Shown here in pieces: positions 47,064-57,729 of a DNA stretch of 64,000 bases. The notes under the pieces were generated by a model, which had not been told where the DNA came from, did not search any database, and was given only the letters and a program-made list of their open reading frames with translations. The stretch covers positions 14,934,501 to 14,998,500 of the forward strand of contig NC_059399.1 of assembly GCF_905220565.1 (NCBI RefSeq). Direction: 5' to 3'. The position numbers were made by a program, and so were the translations under genes. This stretch comes from Melitaea cinxia. Lineage: Eukaryota > Arthropoda > Insecta > Lepidoptera > Nymphalidae. The stretch's first letter is position 1. The number at the start of each line of letters is the position of its first letter.

Positions 47064-47180
47064 CTTTTTAGACGATTCCATTGTTGGTGTAGGATCTGTG
47101 ATTTCATCATCTGAAGCTGAATCTTGATTTCTTGGTGTTGGAAATACTACTGAATCTTGACTTGGCAGTATTTCACTGTC
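47064..47180 (-). CDS. linker exon of the beat-like gene
   Basis: A 117-nt exon of exactly 39 codons, phase 0 at both ends. The acceptor is GTTAATATAG|GACAGT and the donor AAAAAG|GTAACA. The peptide is Ser/Thr/Pro/Asp/Glu-rich (DSEILPSQDSVV..., DSASDDEITDPTPTMESSKK), so probably disordered. Because its length is a multiple of three and both phases match, it could be skipped without a frame change. It is linked to the neighbouring exons by spacing (introns of 809 and 859 bp), strand and phase only. Confidence 0.6.
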
Positions 47181-48039
47181 CTATATTAACACATAAAGAC
47201 AATCTTGGTATAATTACTTTTTATCAAAGTACATATTTCAACTTTCAGGCCTTATTATATAATGAAGTTGGAAAAAGCTTAGATCGCTTAAAAAGTACCT
47301 CGTTTGGGTGAAGATTTTCTTTATTTTAAATGAAATCAAAAGGAGCTGATCTTTTATATGGCTATCGTGATTATTTTATGACCACTCATCTTATTCCCAA
47401 CAATAAGAACATTATCCGCAATAATGAGTATGTTCAAGAAAGCGAAATGATCAAGAGCGAAAACATCGTTTGTTAGAACGATCATTAATCAATGTCTCGA
47501 ACCAATTAGAGTATAATAATTGTTCCAAAAATCTCCATTTTCAGAATATTTCCTTTAACATGAATTAGTTGTACTGATGCTAAAATTACTTTCGGCTATT
47601 GTTTATGTTTTTACATTTTAACGATGAAATGTTGTCATGATTGATTAATTGAAACTTTGTTTCACAAAACAAGTTGGATTATAATTTAAATATTGTAAAA
47701 CTTTACGTAATTTTCTTATTTTAATTAATTTTCGTCTTCTTTTATTTAACTTGACGACACAGTTTTAAGATTACATTAATTTTACTAAAACTTTGTTACC
47801 GTATAATGTTATGTAATTTATTTCTACTTGTATTAAATATGCTAGACTAGAAGATTCCTGTAGATTATTCTACTTATTGTTTCGGGCTATTGCTTGTGTA
47901 ATTCTTTCTATGAAATATTGTATACGTATTTTGATGAACACATGCATAATATTTAATTAAAAATTAAAATAATTCAGTTTTATTCCTGTTATTTTTAAGA
48001 ATTTACCAAATAAATTGATAAATTAGGTATAGATTTTAC

Positions 48040-48201
48040 CTGTACTGTGTCCACGAATGGTCCAAATGCCTTCCACGGACTGAATATAATATTACTGTTC
48101 TCATCACCCGGGGCTGCTGTGATCCGACTTGATTGTGGCAAATCAATAGATATTGCTGGACTTGGCAATATTCGCTGCTGAATTATTGGCTTTCCTTGAA
48201 T
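48040..48201 (-). CDS. upstream exon of the beat-like gene
   Basis: A 162-nt exon of exactly 54 codons, phase 0 at both ends. The acceptor CATTTTGTTGCAG is strong; the donor is ACAG|GTAAAA. The peptide begins IQGKPIIQQRILPSPAISID and ends FSPWKAFGPFVDTVQ. No domain is recognised; it is Pro/Ser-rich with one aromatic cluster. With the 47064-47180 exon it would make a ~93-residue linker before the Ig-like segment, unusual for Beat proteins. Confidence 0.55.
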
Positions 48202-48384
48202 CTGCAACAAAATGCACGAATTTCGCTTCATTTGATGCAAATCAATTGAAAGAATGCTCGCAATCTTGGACAATTGAATTCAAATTTATAGGAATGCACT
48301 GAAATTGACAACTTGTGTGTGTGTGTGTGTTGGGGATTGATAGATATATCTTAGAATTTCTACCGAGCCAGAGGGTTTACTCAC

Positions 48385-48413
48385 AATGTTTCCCTCAATA
48401 GCACGACATAAAT
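48385..48413 (-). CDS. possible micro-exon upstream of 48040-48201
   Basis: Minus strand: TTATTTACAG acceptor, 29 nt, then donor ATT|GTGAGT. In the frame that joins the next exon it reads LCRAIEGNI with two leading bases. Both splice sites look good, but the piece is short and could be chance. Confidence 0.25.
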
Positions 48414-49009
48414 CTGTAAATAAATTGATCATTCATTACAAAATGTGACCTTTGAAATCCACGTATCCTGTCCCCTGGGTATAATAGGCTATATTTAAAG
48501 ATGTATTCCATAAATGAAAAAAGGTTCAAGGTTAAACAAATACTTTTATTATTAATACTTTCTGCTCGCAAAAGACATTCCATATTTGAAGAACATGTCC
48601 GAGCTTAAATAACACGGAAATCGAAACGGGGACAAATAATATATGAGGACGTTACAAAATTCCATTACAGTTAAGACTCCAGGGACATTGGACGAATTGT
48701 ACTCTTATTTCAGAAAAATAGTGAGTGGAGACTGCGTGAGCGATTGAAGAGATCTTTCGTTACTGCTTTTAAAAACCATCATATTTATTTCAGTTATTAA
48801 CCGACTTCTAAAAGAGAACGAGTTAATTTTTTTTTTCTATCTGTGACTTAGCTGTGATGTTATTGTTTCTTCATTTCATAAGACAGAATAATCTCTTGAA
48901 GAATATTTGGTTGTTATTTCTGGAACTTAAGAATAATATTTCTAAATCAATTATATCAATTTTTAAAGATAATAGAGACTATAATTATGTTTGCAGGCAA
49001 ACGAAGAAA
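48414..49009. other. non-coding, probable intron
   Basis: Nothing else recognised; the GT repeat lies just left, at 48315-48330. At 48795-48830 ACCGACTTCTAAAAGAGAACG suggests the end of another family E copy adjoining the one that follows. Confidence 0.4.
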
Positions 49010-49416
49010 AACCGACTTCAATTATATCGCCAATAATACAACGTAGGTAGACGAAAAAATAGTCAAGTAAATACGTATTATCAAAGATTACTCCAAAAGT
49101 TGTAATCAGATCTCGATGAAATTAAAATGTGACCACATGATAAACATCGGCTTTCGATTAAATTAAAAATCATCAAAATCGGTACACCCAAAAGTTAAAC
49201 TTATGCGGATTTTCGAGAGTTTCCCTCGATTTCTCTGGGATCCCATCATCAGATCCTGGTTTCCTTATCATGGTACAAAACTAGATATATCTCCTTTCCA
49301 AAAAAAAGAGTTATCAAAATCGGTTCATAAACGACGGAGTTATCCCCGAACATACATAAAAAAATATATACGGTCGTATTGAGTAACCTCCTCCTTTTTT
49401 TGAAGGTGGTTAAAAA
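49010..49416 (-). mobile_element. MITE-like family E, full-length copy
   Basis: Plus-strand left end AACCGACTTCAATTATATCG and right end CTCCTTTTTTTGAAGGTGG. It contains TCGATTTCTCTGGGATCCC and AAAATCGGTTCATAAACGAC. Inverted termini define the element; in the orientation of 19424-19865 it is minus. Confidence 0.7.
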
Positions 49417-49670
49417 TATTGTAAGAAGGTTAAAATGTACGACATTATTAAAACACTGAAGTTCGTTTGTGCTTTAGGGCAGATTTTAATTAGGAAAGTT
49501 TGATTTTGTACGCCTTAAGCAAACAGGGACGATGTAACAATAAAAACCAACGCGAGTTAAACTGTATCGTAATTAATAGAATAATATGACATTACAGACT
49601 AGTTGCTGCTTGTAGTTTCACCAGTCTGATTTCAATTAGAAGAATTTAAATTCAGTAAAGTAAGTCAATT

Positions 49671-49715
49671 TTTCTGATTTCAATCTTTCCGATTTCAATT
49701 TTTCTGATTTCAATA
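49671..49715. repeat. 15-bp tandem repeat, three units
   Basis: TTTCTGATTTCAATC, TTTCCGATTTCAATT and TTTCTGATTTCAATA follow each other without spacer. A related CTGATTTCAATTA lies 50 bp upstream. Confidence 0.8.
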
Positions 49716-50190
49716 TCTACGTACCAGGTTTCAGTGGAATCAGTTTAGTGCTGTTTGGGTGAAAGAGTAACAAACATATGTATTTTCATCTATTCTCGCT
49801 AAATTTCGCATTATATTAGTAGGATAAAAAAAATATGGAAAAATGTTATCATTTATAGAACGAAAGTAAAAAATAAATTCCCGTTACCGATATTCGTTGG
49901 TTCGAAAACATACGACACGTTAACTTTGTACACAATTTCGGCAATGCTGTACTTGTTAGAGAAAACGGGATACCGAACAACATGGCGCGGTTCGTTCGTA
50001 AACCGTAATCACAAACACGACACCGTGTCTCGAACAGACATACACGGCTTTCCTTTTCAGTAATTCGGTAACATTCTGTAAAAAAAATTACCTTTAACGA
50101 ACTCCGAAGGAGGAAATGATAATAAGCCTCGCTTTTCAAATTAAATGAAAATACACGTTATATTTAATATTATTTTTGAATGATATAAAT
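49716..50190. other. non-coding, one balanced-composition block
   Basis: 49860-50140 is open on both strands (96 codons minus, about 60 plus), and less AT-rich. No domain or splice pattern was recognised. Confidence 0.35.
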
Positions 50191-50194
50191 AATA

Positions 50195-50421
50195 AATAAA
50201 TATAACGTGAACACGGTCGTCTGTTCCTATGCAACTTAGCAGCAACTTAATGCCTATGTTATTGGTAACAGCCGACTGTTATAACATTTTTATTGATAAA
50301 TGTAGATTAAAATAATAAATATATAAATACAAATATTACATTCAGACTCAGGCGGGAATTGCCCGAAACCCGCAACCGACGGAACAGAAAGCAGGGCCAC
50401 TACAAACTGCGCCAACGGGTT
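50195..50421 (-). mobile_element. SINE C, 3' part of an interrupted copy
   Basis: Contains the SINE C 3' signature (GTAACAGCCGACTGTTATAAC) and the head up to GCGCCAACGGGTT, where a SINE B inserted. The head's last 15 bp resume at 50762. Confidence 0.8.
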
Positions 50422-50761
50422 TTTTTTTCATTCATTCATTACAGCCTATACAGTCCACTGCTGGACATAGGCCTCCACAAGTTTACGCCAAAAATAACGT
50501 GAACTCATGTGTTTTGCCCATAGTCACCACGCTGGGCAGGCGGGTTGGTGACCGCAGTACTGGCTTTGTCACACCGAAGACGCTGCTGCCCGTCTTCGGC
50601 CTGTGTATTTCAAAGCCAGCAGTTGGATGGTTATCCCGCCATCGGTCGGCTTCTTAAGTTCCAAGGTGGTTGTGGAACCTTGTTATCCCTTAGTCGCCTC
50701 TTACGACACCCACGGGAAGAGAGGGGGTGGCTAAATTCTTTAGTGCCGTAGCCACACAGCA
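50422..50761 (-). mobile_element. SINE B inserted in SINE C
   Basis: Reads minus: TGCTGTGTGGCTACGGCAC head with stem GTGGCTA/TAGCCAC, intact GTCG/CGAC hairpin, full body, tail GGCTGTAATGAATGAATG and As. Flanked by the 10-bp duplication CCAACGGGTT (50412-50421 and 50762-50771), so it is a full-length copy with both ends defined. Confidence 0.92.
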
Positions 50762-50776
50762 CCAACGGGTTAGTCA
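50762..50776 (-). mobile_element. SINE C head remainder
   Basis: CCAACGGGTTAGTCA completes the 5' end of the SINE C copy split by SINE B. Confidence 0.75.
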
Positions 50777-50874
50777 ATGTATATTTCATTACATATTTTG
50801 GTTATTGTATTGTTTAAGATAAACTTTTAGTTTCTTTTATTAATTTTTTAAAAGAAGCAAAAAAGAGGATCACA

Positions 50875-51010
50875 GCTAAATAGTACTGGTTTCAGGCAGT
50901 GTTGTGTTCCTGTGGTGAGTAAGGTGACCAGAGCTCCTGGCCTGGACTGGAGGTAAGGTCAGAAACGCGCTTGCGATGCTTCTTGTGTTATAAGCTATCG
51001 CAGGTAATTC
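50875..51010 (-). repeat. SINE-like family H copy, truncated
   Basis: GTGACCAGAGCTCCTGG and GCGCTTGCGATGCTTCTTG identify family H in reverse. Confidence 0.6.
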
Positions 51011-51620
51011 GTACGCTTTTTTACTGACTTCGGAGCTTTCCCAAATGAAGCAACTTTTGGATCTATATTGACAAATAAATAAAAAATAACAAAACGAAAA
51101 AAAGCGTCTAAAATTAATTTGGGAATCAATGGAATATCAAAGTATTCAATCATTTTGGTTGGCACAAAGTTAAAATTTCCAATGAACATCTCTGCATTAA
51201 TGTTATACCTACTCAAATTATACATAGAAGTTCTGAGGTGTGGTACATAATACTTGCAAATTTTATTTAATACGTGGGATATTATAATAGTGTGAGCATA
51301 TCTCGAGTTTTCGAAGAAAGGCTTGCACACCACATAATTTATTTAGAATGCAAAAGCGTAAACATAGTGAGCAATTTTTGAAACATAAAAACGTGCTCGA
51401 TTAGCTTATGAAGGGGTGTAGATTTTCATCTGTCCCGCAGGCACGAACTTCAAATCGTTCGGAATGGAGACACACCGTGCAGAACAAGGTCTATAATTTC
51501 AAAGATCACAAAAGACGTGATCTTAATATCGAATAAGTCCATCAAACAAAAAATTGGCTTTCAATATTTTATATAACATAAATAGCCTTTCCGCACTGTT
51601 ATGAATAAAGCATTATTTAA
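51011..51620. other. non-coding
   Basis: A 112-codon minus-strand frame (50995-51333) has no protein-like features that I recognise. Nothing else identified. Confidence 0.4.
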
Positions 51621-51621
51621 G

Positions 51622-51760
51622 ATAGATAGACAGATAATATTCTTTATGGTACACAAAAATACAAATGATCACAGCAAAAAATGAAAATAAAAATGTACAA
51701 AGTCGATCTTATTGCTTATGACCAATTTCTTCCAGATAATCTTTTAAATAATTTAAATCA
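51622..51760 (-). mobile_element. LINE 3'-end repeat (family I)
   Basis: Reverse of family I: ATTCTTTATGGTACACAAAAA, GTACAAAGTCGATCTTATTG, CCAATTTCTTCCAGATAATC. On the minus strand the hairpin is ATTG/CAAT, a third pairing variant. Confidence 0.65.
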
Positions 51761-52319
51761 AATCGTCTTGGAATAAACTGTACTAAGATAAACCTTTGAG
51801 GATTTTGTAACACTTAACTGATGAAAAATGTGATGTGTTTGTTGTTTATTGGTCAAAATATAAAAAAATAATAAAAACTTTACACCAAATTACTTAAGTT
51901 AGTTACTTAATATATAACATTTTTCTAGTTCATATATGTACTAGTGATGTAAGGAATGTTAGATTTATCACATTCGTGAATGTGAATGCGAATGCGAAGG
52001 TTGACTTTTTAAGTCCGCTTAAAAGGTATGAAATTTTGTATAGGTCCTCTTTGAATCAAATATATTCGAGCCAATACAAATTGAATGATCTAATTTTGTT
52101 ATAATGAGGGGGTTAACGAGTGGCCGGGACCATCTGATGGTAAACATTAACCGTACCTTATGGATATCAACAAATTTAGAAGAGGCTCGAGTGAGACACC
52201 GGCCTTTAAGAAAAATATGTCCATTTTATGTAAAAATAATGATCCCGGAATTGTACTTCATTCGTTATCTGCTCCAAGGATCCCAATAATTTTATTAATG
52301 TTCAATAAAACATTCTGAA

Positions 52320-52735
52320 TATTTGGCACTACAATACAAGGGGCCTTCTTAAGGAAAAACGCGCAAATGATGTTTACGAGAGGTTAAATTGGACTAAACT
52401 ACATACGTCTTCCTCATTTGCAGGCATGTTTCAAGAAGGTCTCGATTTCAAATATAAATTAAAATCTGTCCCTTACTACCGAGGCATATTAACAGGCCAC
52501 TGTAAGAGGCATTACTCGTACTGTCATCAGCATAGCAACGAAAATTGCTGTTTTGCAACATCTCGTAACGTCGCAGAATAAACAGCGTGCGTGAGAGCAC
52601 CTAATTAAGAGGAATTTCAGCGTTAACAGGCATGGTTTCAGATCACACTCTGTCGACAGCGACATTGATGCTACGCTCTTACTTTCAAGGCCGTTTGCCC
52701 CGCGAGAGCTTAACAGTCAAGTATGTACATATACA
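52320..52735. other. less AT-rich unique block
   Basis: Balanced composition and no copy in the window. No exon was identified. It could be a conserved non-coding element or part of the interior of the element above. Confidence 0.3.
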
Positions 52736-52841
52736 TATTTTTTTTCTCTATGAAGGTAATCTTAACGCTTTCCTAGGCACAGTGTGAAAATCTACTTACA
52801 TAAGAAATGTTGACAGGAAAAAAATATTCATACTAACACTA

Positions 52842-53090
52842 GCCCGTTGACACAGTTTGTAGTGATCTTACTTTCTACTCTGGGGATTGTGGGTACGATT
52901 CCCACCCCGGTACTGGGTTAATATATATATTTATGTATATAATATGCATTATTTGTTTGTCTGTTTATAGAAAAAAAAATATGTAGCTATACCAGTCGGC
53001 TGTTACCTATAACATTCATTCAATCAACAACAATAAGCATTAAGTGGCTTATTTTAGGAACAGACAACTGTGTGTGTTTATTGTAGATAT
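52842..53090 (+). mobile_element. SINE C copy
   Basis: Head TAGCCCGTTGACACAGTTTG, B-box GGGTACGATTCCCACCCC (one substitution), AT-rich middle, CAGTCGGCTGTTACCTATAA, and the 3' end before a TTATTA microsatellite. Confidence 0.8.
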
Positions 53091-53383
53091 TTATTATTAT
53101 TATTATATAAAAAATAGGTACAAATATCAGTGGAAATCACCTCACATGCACCACTGCACCAGAATGGTTGTTTTATTAGAATTAAGTAAATATAATCCAG
53201 TAATAGTAAATATATCCCAGTATAAGTAAATATATCCCATCATCATAAATTTGCTAAGCGCATAACTCGAGAATGGCTCCACCAATTCGGCTAATTTATT
53301 TTCTTATATGTTCCTTAAGGAATACCGAAGGTTTTAATACAAAAAAATACTATTAACTTTTGAAAGAATAATAATAATAATAA

Positions 53384-53530
53384 TAATAAATACTCTTTAT
53401 TGTACACCACAAAGAAACATTACAAAAAAAGTGATACATGAAAAGAAAGATGTACAAAGGCGGTCTTATCGCTAAGAGCGATTTCTTCCAGACAACCTTT
53501 CCAGACAACCAACAAAGAACGAAGTCTGTC
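53384..53530 (-). mobile_element. LINE 3'-end repeat (family I)
   Basis: TTTATTGTACACCACAAAG follows an AATAAT microsatellite, then CAAAGGCGGTCTT, the hairpin ATCGC-TAAGA-GCGAT (53468-53482), and TTCTTCCAGACAACC. Clear reverse of the 37213 copy. Confidence 0.75.
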
Positions 53531-53615
53531 CGGGCAGCTAGTCATAAAATAGAATAAAAACATTCGCCAAATATTCGCACCGTTTCGTGCGAACGCGAAT
53601 GTGATTATTGAAAAA

Positions 53616-54052
53616 TCTATACATATAATAAAATGATAGGAAAGTCAAAACTGTACATTAAATATTTTTTTTAAAGAATACTTGGGTTTGATCTACAATC
53701 GATACCGAAGCCAAAAATATAGTTTTTAGAATTTCTGTCTGTTTGTCTGCATGTATGGCCGGGATAAACTCAAAAAGTACAAAAAGCATGGATTTACTTC
53801 AAATATTATTAAGAAGTCGGGTCAACATATAGGCTACATATTATCACGCTATCACCTACGGGGAACGAGCAGTGAACCTTTATTTCTTCAACGCATTCTG
53901 TAACAACGTGTAATCTAACGACGCATATTTGAATGTTGTTGTTATTATGTTAATAACCATGTTATAAGCTAGCTTCACACAATAAATAAAGATATTCTGT
54001 AGTATATTTAGTATCAGCATTGCACCCGTGAGAAACCGGGGCGGGTCGCTAG
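53616..54052 (+). mobile_element. Helitron-like non-autonomous element (437 bp)
   Basis: Starts TCTATACATATAATAAAATG after A, and ends GGGGCGGGTCGCTAG before T. The interior GTCAACATATAGGCTACATA is typical of the small lepidopteran Helitrons. The 3' end resembles 25485-25685 while the 5' end differs, so 3' ends are shared between families. Confidence 0.7.
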
Positions 54053-54112
54053 TCGTTAATATTTCCGAATGCAAATATGCGAATGCGAGTATTCGTTACA
54101 TCACTAGTATAT

Positions 54113-54870
54113 AGATACGCTAGATTTAGAAGGATAGTCGTCGAGTTCGACGTTTATAAATGCGTTCTGATATGATACCAAGTTTAGTGAAAGATCGTAC
54201 GACGGCCATGATGGAGTGTTGTCATCGGTCACGGATCTCGGATGAGACGAAAATCGGTTTATAGCAAATAGTGATGTCATTGATAGATATTGATAAAATA
54301 AACTTATATTTTACGTCATAATTTAGTGAGTTGAGTGACAATTTAATAAAAATACAGGACGATTTTTATGTCTTGTTCAGATATTTTAATAGATCGATTA
54401 ATCTTTCATGTCATATTACTTTAAGTCTGTATAAATACAATACACTTTTATTAAGAGATCGAAATGAAATAGTTATAGGCGTTTTATTTATTGGTCGCTT
54501 AATATTTATTCCCCTACTAGACATCTCCAACAGTTTTGTATGTCAGTTTAGTTTGCGTGTATTTCTTTCTTTCTAAAACTAACATAAACACAAGTTTATT
54601 TGTCGGAATATAAATTATTTTAACTTTGCGCTGGAAGACCCTGTGATAAATGCGCCAAATAAGCCAATTAATTCTTCCACTTTCTTAGTAATGATTTTAT
54701 TTATACTATTCTAATAGCTAACACCCTTTTTGAGCTGAAAATCTTATACAATTATTTTTTTACTATATATTTATTATATATTTTCTCTTCTAAATATGAA
54801 CAGATCGATGTTGTATAATAAAAAAAATGTACCCAGAATTGAATCTTGTAGGACCCACATCTTTACAAAA
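54113..54870. other. non-coding
   Basis: AT-rich. The 81-codon frame at 54331-54576 has no recognised features. Confidence 0.45.
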
Positions 54871-54879
54871 AACCGTGAC

Positions 54880-54966
54880 GATGAAGTAAGAACACAGAAG
54901 TTTTAGTGGGTTTTTTAATGCCATAGAGACTGAGCTTTCTGATTAATGTATCACGATGAACACAGT
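54880..54966 (-). pseudogene. jockey-like LINE RT fragment, downstream part
   Basis: Minus strand: FAKDCVHRDTLIRKLSLYGI follows the RT motif A position (KAFDCVHHDTLI type). It is the continuation of 55317-55740 across a SINE B insertion. Confidence 0.7.
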
Positions 54967-55316
54967 CTTTTGCGAAGCTGCGGAAGTAAAGAATATAGCC
55001 ACCTCCTCTCTTCCCGTGGGTGTCGTAAGAGGCGACTATGGGATAACACAGTTCCAATACCACCTTGAAACTTAAAAAAGTTTAAAGTTAAGTTAAAACT
55101 TGATCTATATCGGGGTTACCATTTAACTGCTGGCTTTGAAATATACAGGCCGAAGACAGGTAGCAGCGTCTTTGGTGCGACAAAGCTAGCCCTGCGGTCA
55201 CCAACCCGCCTGCCCAGCGTGGTGACTATGGGCAACACTCATGATTTCACGCCATTATTGGCGCGTAATTATGGAGGCCTATATCCAGCAATGGACTGCA
55301 ATAGGCTGAAGTGAGG
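54967..55316 (+). mobile_element. SINE B inserted in a LINE RT gene
   Basis: A damaged head (GCTGCGGAAGTAAAGAATATAG), a GTCGTAAGAGGCGAC hairpin, the body, and a tail AGGCTGAAGTGAGG. Flanking GATGAACACAGT (54955-54966) and GATGAATACAGT (55317-55328) are a target-site duplication with one substitution, lying in the RT motif A codons. Confidence 0.85.
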
Positions 55317-55740
55317 GATGAATACAGTAAAATACCTTGAATAAATTACAGAATATACTTAAAGCATCACGTGACTCCTCCCAAGCATTGACTATCGAAT
55401 TAAAAAGCTTCACACCAGAGACCAGATTGAGAATCCTTTAGGAAAACAGCATTGCTTATTATGTAGAAGTTTATTTCTTATGAAATGATCTAAAAGCTGA
55501 CCGAGAATTATTTTTTTAAATAGTTTACTATTTGTAAGTAGAATATAAACCAGGCCTGTTATTCGTTGGACCTTTATGAGGTCCGGAGTTAAACAAAGGT
55601 ATAACTTTACTATACCCCATAAGATTAGGAAACTCACTACTTGTAATACATTCGTTAAATATTATTACTACACAGGGTGCTATAATATCTAAAATTGTAC
55701 AGATAATTTTAACAAAACATCTAACCATGACATGTAAAAA
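55317..55740 (-). pseudogene. jockey-like LINE RT fragment, upstream part
   Basis: Minus-strand pieces: IIFNECITSSEFPNLMGYSK, VIPLFNSGPHKGPTNNRP, then a frame change, SKLFKKIILGQLLDHFIRNK and LLHNKQCCFPKG, and VNAWEESRDALS up to FYCIH. This is the RT fingers/palm start of a jockey-clade LINE (NYRP mutated to NNRP, FDC to FYC). Frameshifts and truncation at both ends show it is dead. The gene was cut by SINE B at motif A. Confidence 0.75.
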
Positions 55741-56540
55741 TTTTTGTCTAAGTACTTTTGAATACCATCGCAGATTTTCATGATAATAATAATTTGAAAG
55801 TTTTTCATAAGTTTATTAAAGACTTAAAGATAATATCAGTGTTCATGTAGAAAGGCTGAAAGTAAAAAAGTTATAAAAATTAAATGGGTAAATTGATACT
55901 GACATTCTAGGCCGTAATATCACACTGTCATTCTAAACATAAATGGTAAGTGACAGAAATGTCACGTCACGTATTAGGGACATTCGGTGTCATATTTAAT
56001 TTTTTCGTATGTCTTGGGTTTGTAGGGTAATGTACAAAATTTTTTAATATAGGCATTTCTGTGGTAATATAACTTTAGATTTAGCATATTATTGCTACTA
56101 AGGATAGTCAGTCAGCTTAGGATAGATATTATTAGGATAGAATTACAACGAGCAGTACTAAAAATTAATTTAATAGTCTAGTTTCGGAAATTTGGTCTAT
56201 GTTTCATCATGCATTTTTTGCTAATAAGATCTAGCGGTTTCATTTAGAAGATTATTTTTGACAATACTTTCATCACACATTAATATCAGTACTCATACAG
56301 AGTACACACATCAATCAAGAGAGAAAGTTATAAGTTGTAGATACAGCTTTATCGTAGTCCCAAAATAAGGGATAAAATTGATTGATACGATTTGATATTT
56401 TTCTGTTTCGTTCAAAATAAATATCAAGTTTTGTAAAAAAAATTGTATTTATACTCTTTGTTTTAATATTGTGTTGTTATCATCTTTGTTTACAGACTAG
56501 TTGTATTTATGTTTTCGCTATCTGAACGCAGTATGTAGTT
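55741..56540. other. non-coding
   Basis: AT-rich, no repeat or exon recognised. Confidence 0.45.
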
Positions 56541-56873
56541 CATCATCACAGCCTATACAGTCCACTGCTGCATAGGCCTCCACAAGTTTACGCCAAAAAT
56601 AACGTGAACTCATGTGTTTTGCCCATAGTCACCACGCTGGGCAGGCGGGTTGGTGACCGCAGGGCTGGCTTTGTCGCACCTAAGACGCTGCTGCCCGTCT
56701 TCGGCCTGTGTATTTGAAAGCCAGCAGTTGGGTGGTTATCCCGCCACCGGTCGGCTTTTTAAGTTCCAAGGTGGTAGCGGAACCGTGTTATCCCTTAGTC
56801 GCCTCTTACGACACCCACGGGAAGAGTGGGGGTGGCCATATTCTTTAGTACCGTAGCCACACAGTACATATGT
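56541..56873 (-). mobile_element. SINE B with target-site duplication
   Basis: Minus: head with stem GTGGCTA/TGGCCAC, GTCG/CGAC hairpin, body, tail GGCTGTGATGATG. The flanking duplication AGTATGTAGTT is at 56530-56540 and 56874-56884. Confidence 0.9.
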
Positions 56874-57626
56874 AGTATGTAGTTATGTAACAATAAACTA
56901 ATTTTTGGAGAAAAAACTGTGGCCTGTAACACAGCTTTTTTAAGCTAGCGCGGGTCGCAGGGTTTCTAGATAATGAGAAATACATAATTTAAGCAAAAAT
57001 AAACTATTATTATTATTAAATAATAGAAATGCATCTTAGAAATACATATAATATGGACGTGTTTATTAAACATATGTTAAATTAATGTAAAGACACGTAA
57101 AATAATCTGAAGAATATTCTTATATTTAGAAAGCTTCCTAATTTTAATAAAGAAAATCTCTAATTCTCTTAAGGGATTAAGCCTTAATGTTTTTAGTCGT
57201 TCTAAGTCTTTCTTTAACATCCAACATAAAATATGATTACAAAAACAAAAAGAACAAAACATTATATCATTCCAAAAATAAAGCGAACATTTTTTTATTT
57301 AACTGAAATTTGAAGCAAATTACTGCACTCCAATCGTCCTGAATATATTACAACGATGTTAGCAAGGTTAATGACAGTAGAAGAGAAAAGAATAAATGGA
57401 ATTAGCAACACAAAGAGTCGAAACGGACGCGACTTGAATAAATTTCTCATGCATGAGTTTTTACCTCTATGCCGTTAGGGGTTTGCGCGGAATTATGACC
57501 GGAACTATGAAAAATTTATATAGATTTTTTTTTTTATTTTTATTTTCGGTAAGATACGCGTGGGAAGACTTTCGCATTAATATTATTGTGAATTGAATGG
57601 AGGGCACCTTGAAAGACAATTCCTTT
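56874..57626. other. non-coding
   Basis: AT-rich. At 56932-56972 the phrase TAGCGCGGGTCGCAGGGTTT is GC-rich but not repeated. No exon. Confidence 0.45.
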
Positions 57627-57668
57627 TTTAATCGCCTTCAAAAAACGAGGAGATTACTCAATTTGACC

Positions 57669-57729
<61 letters not shown>

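Larger units (their letters stand above)
51943..54112. other. possible DNA-transposon bounded by ACTAGTGATGTAA arms
   Basis: TACTAGTGATGTAAGGAAT at the left (about 51940-51958) is matched in reverse by ATTCGTTACATCACTAGTA at the right (about 54090-54110). Inside, near both ends, are GAATGCGAATGCGAA and GCGAATGCGAGTATTCG motifs. The ~2.1 kb interior holds a SINE C, a LINE end and a Helitron, so it would be an old element filled by later insertions. No clear target-site duplication was seen; a hAT-like class is only a guess. Confidence 0.35.

Noticed and set aside
49849..50139. 96-codon minus-strand frame, also open on the plus strand
   Set aside because: No domain or splice pattern; the balanced composition alone does not make an exon.
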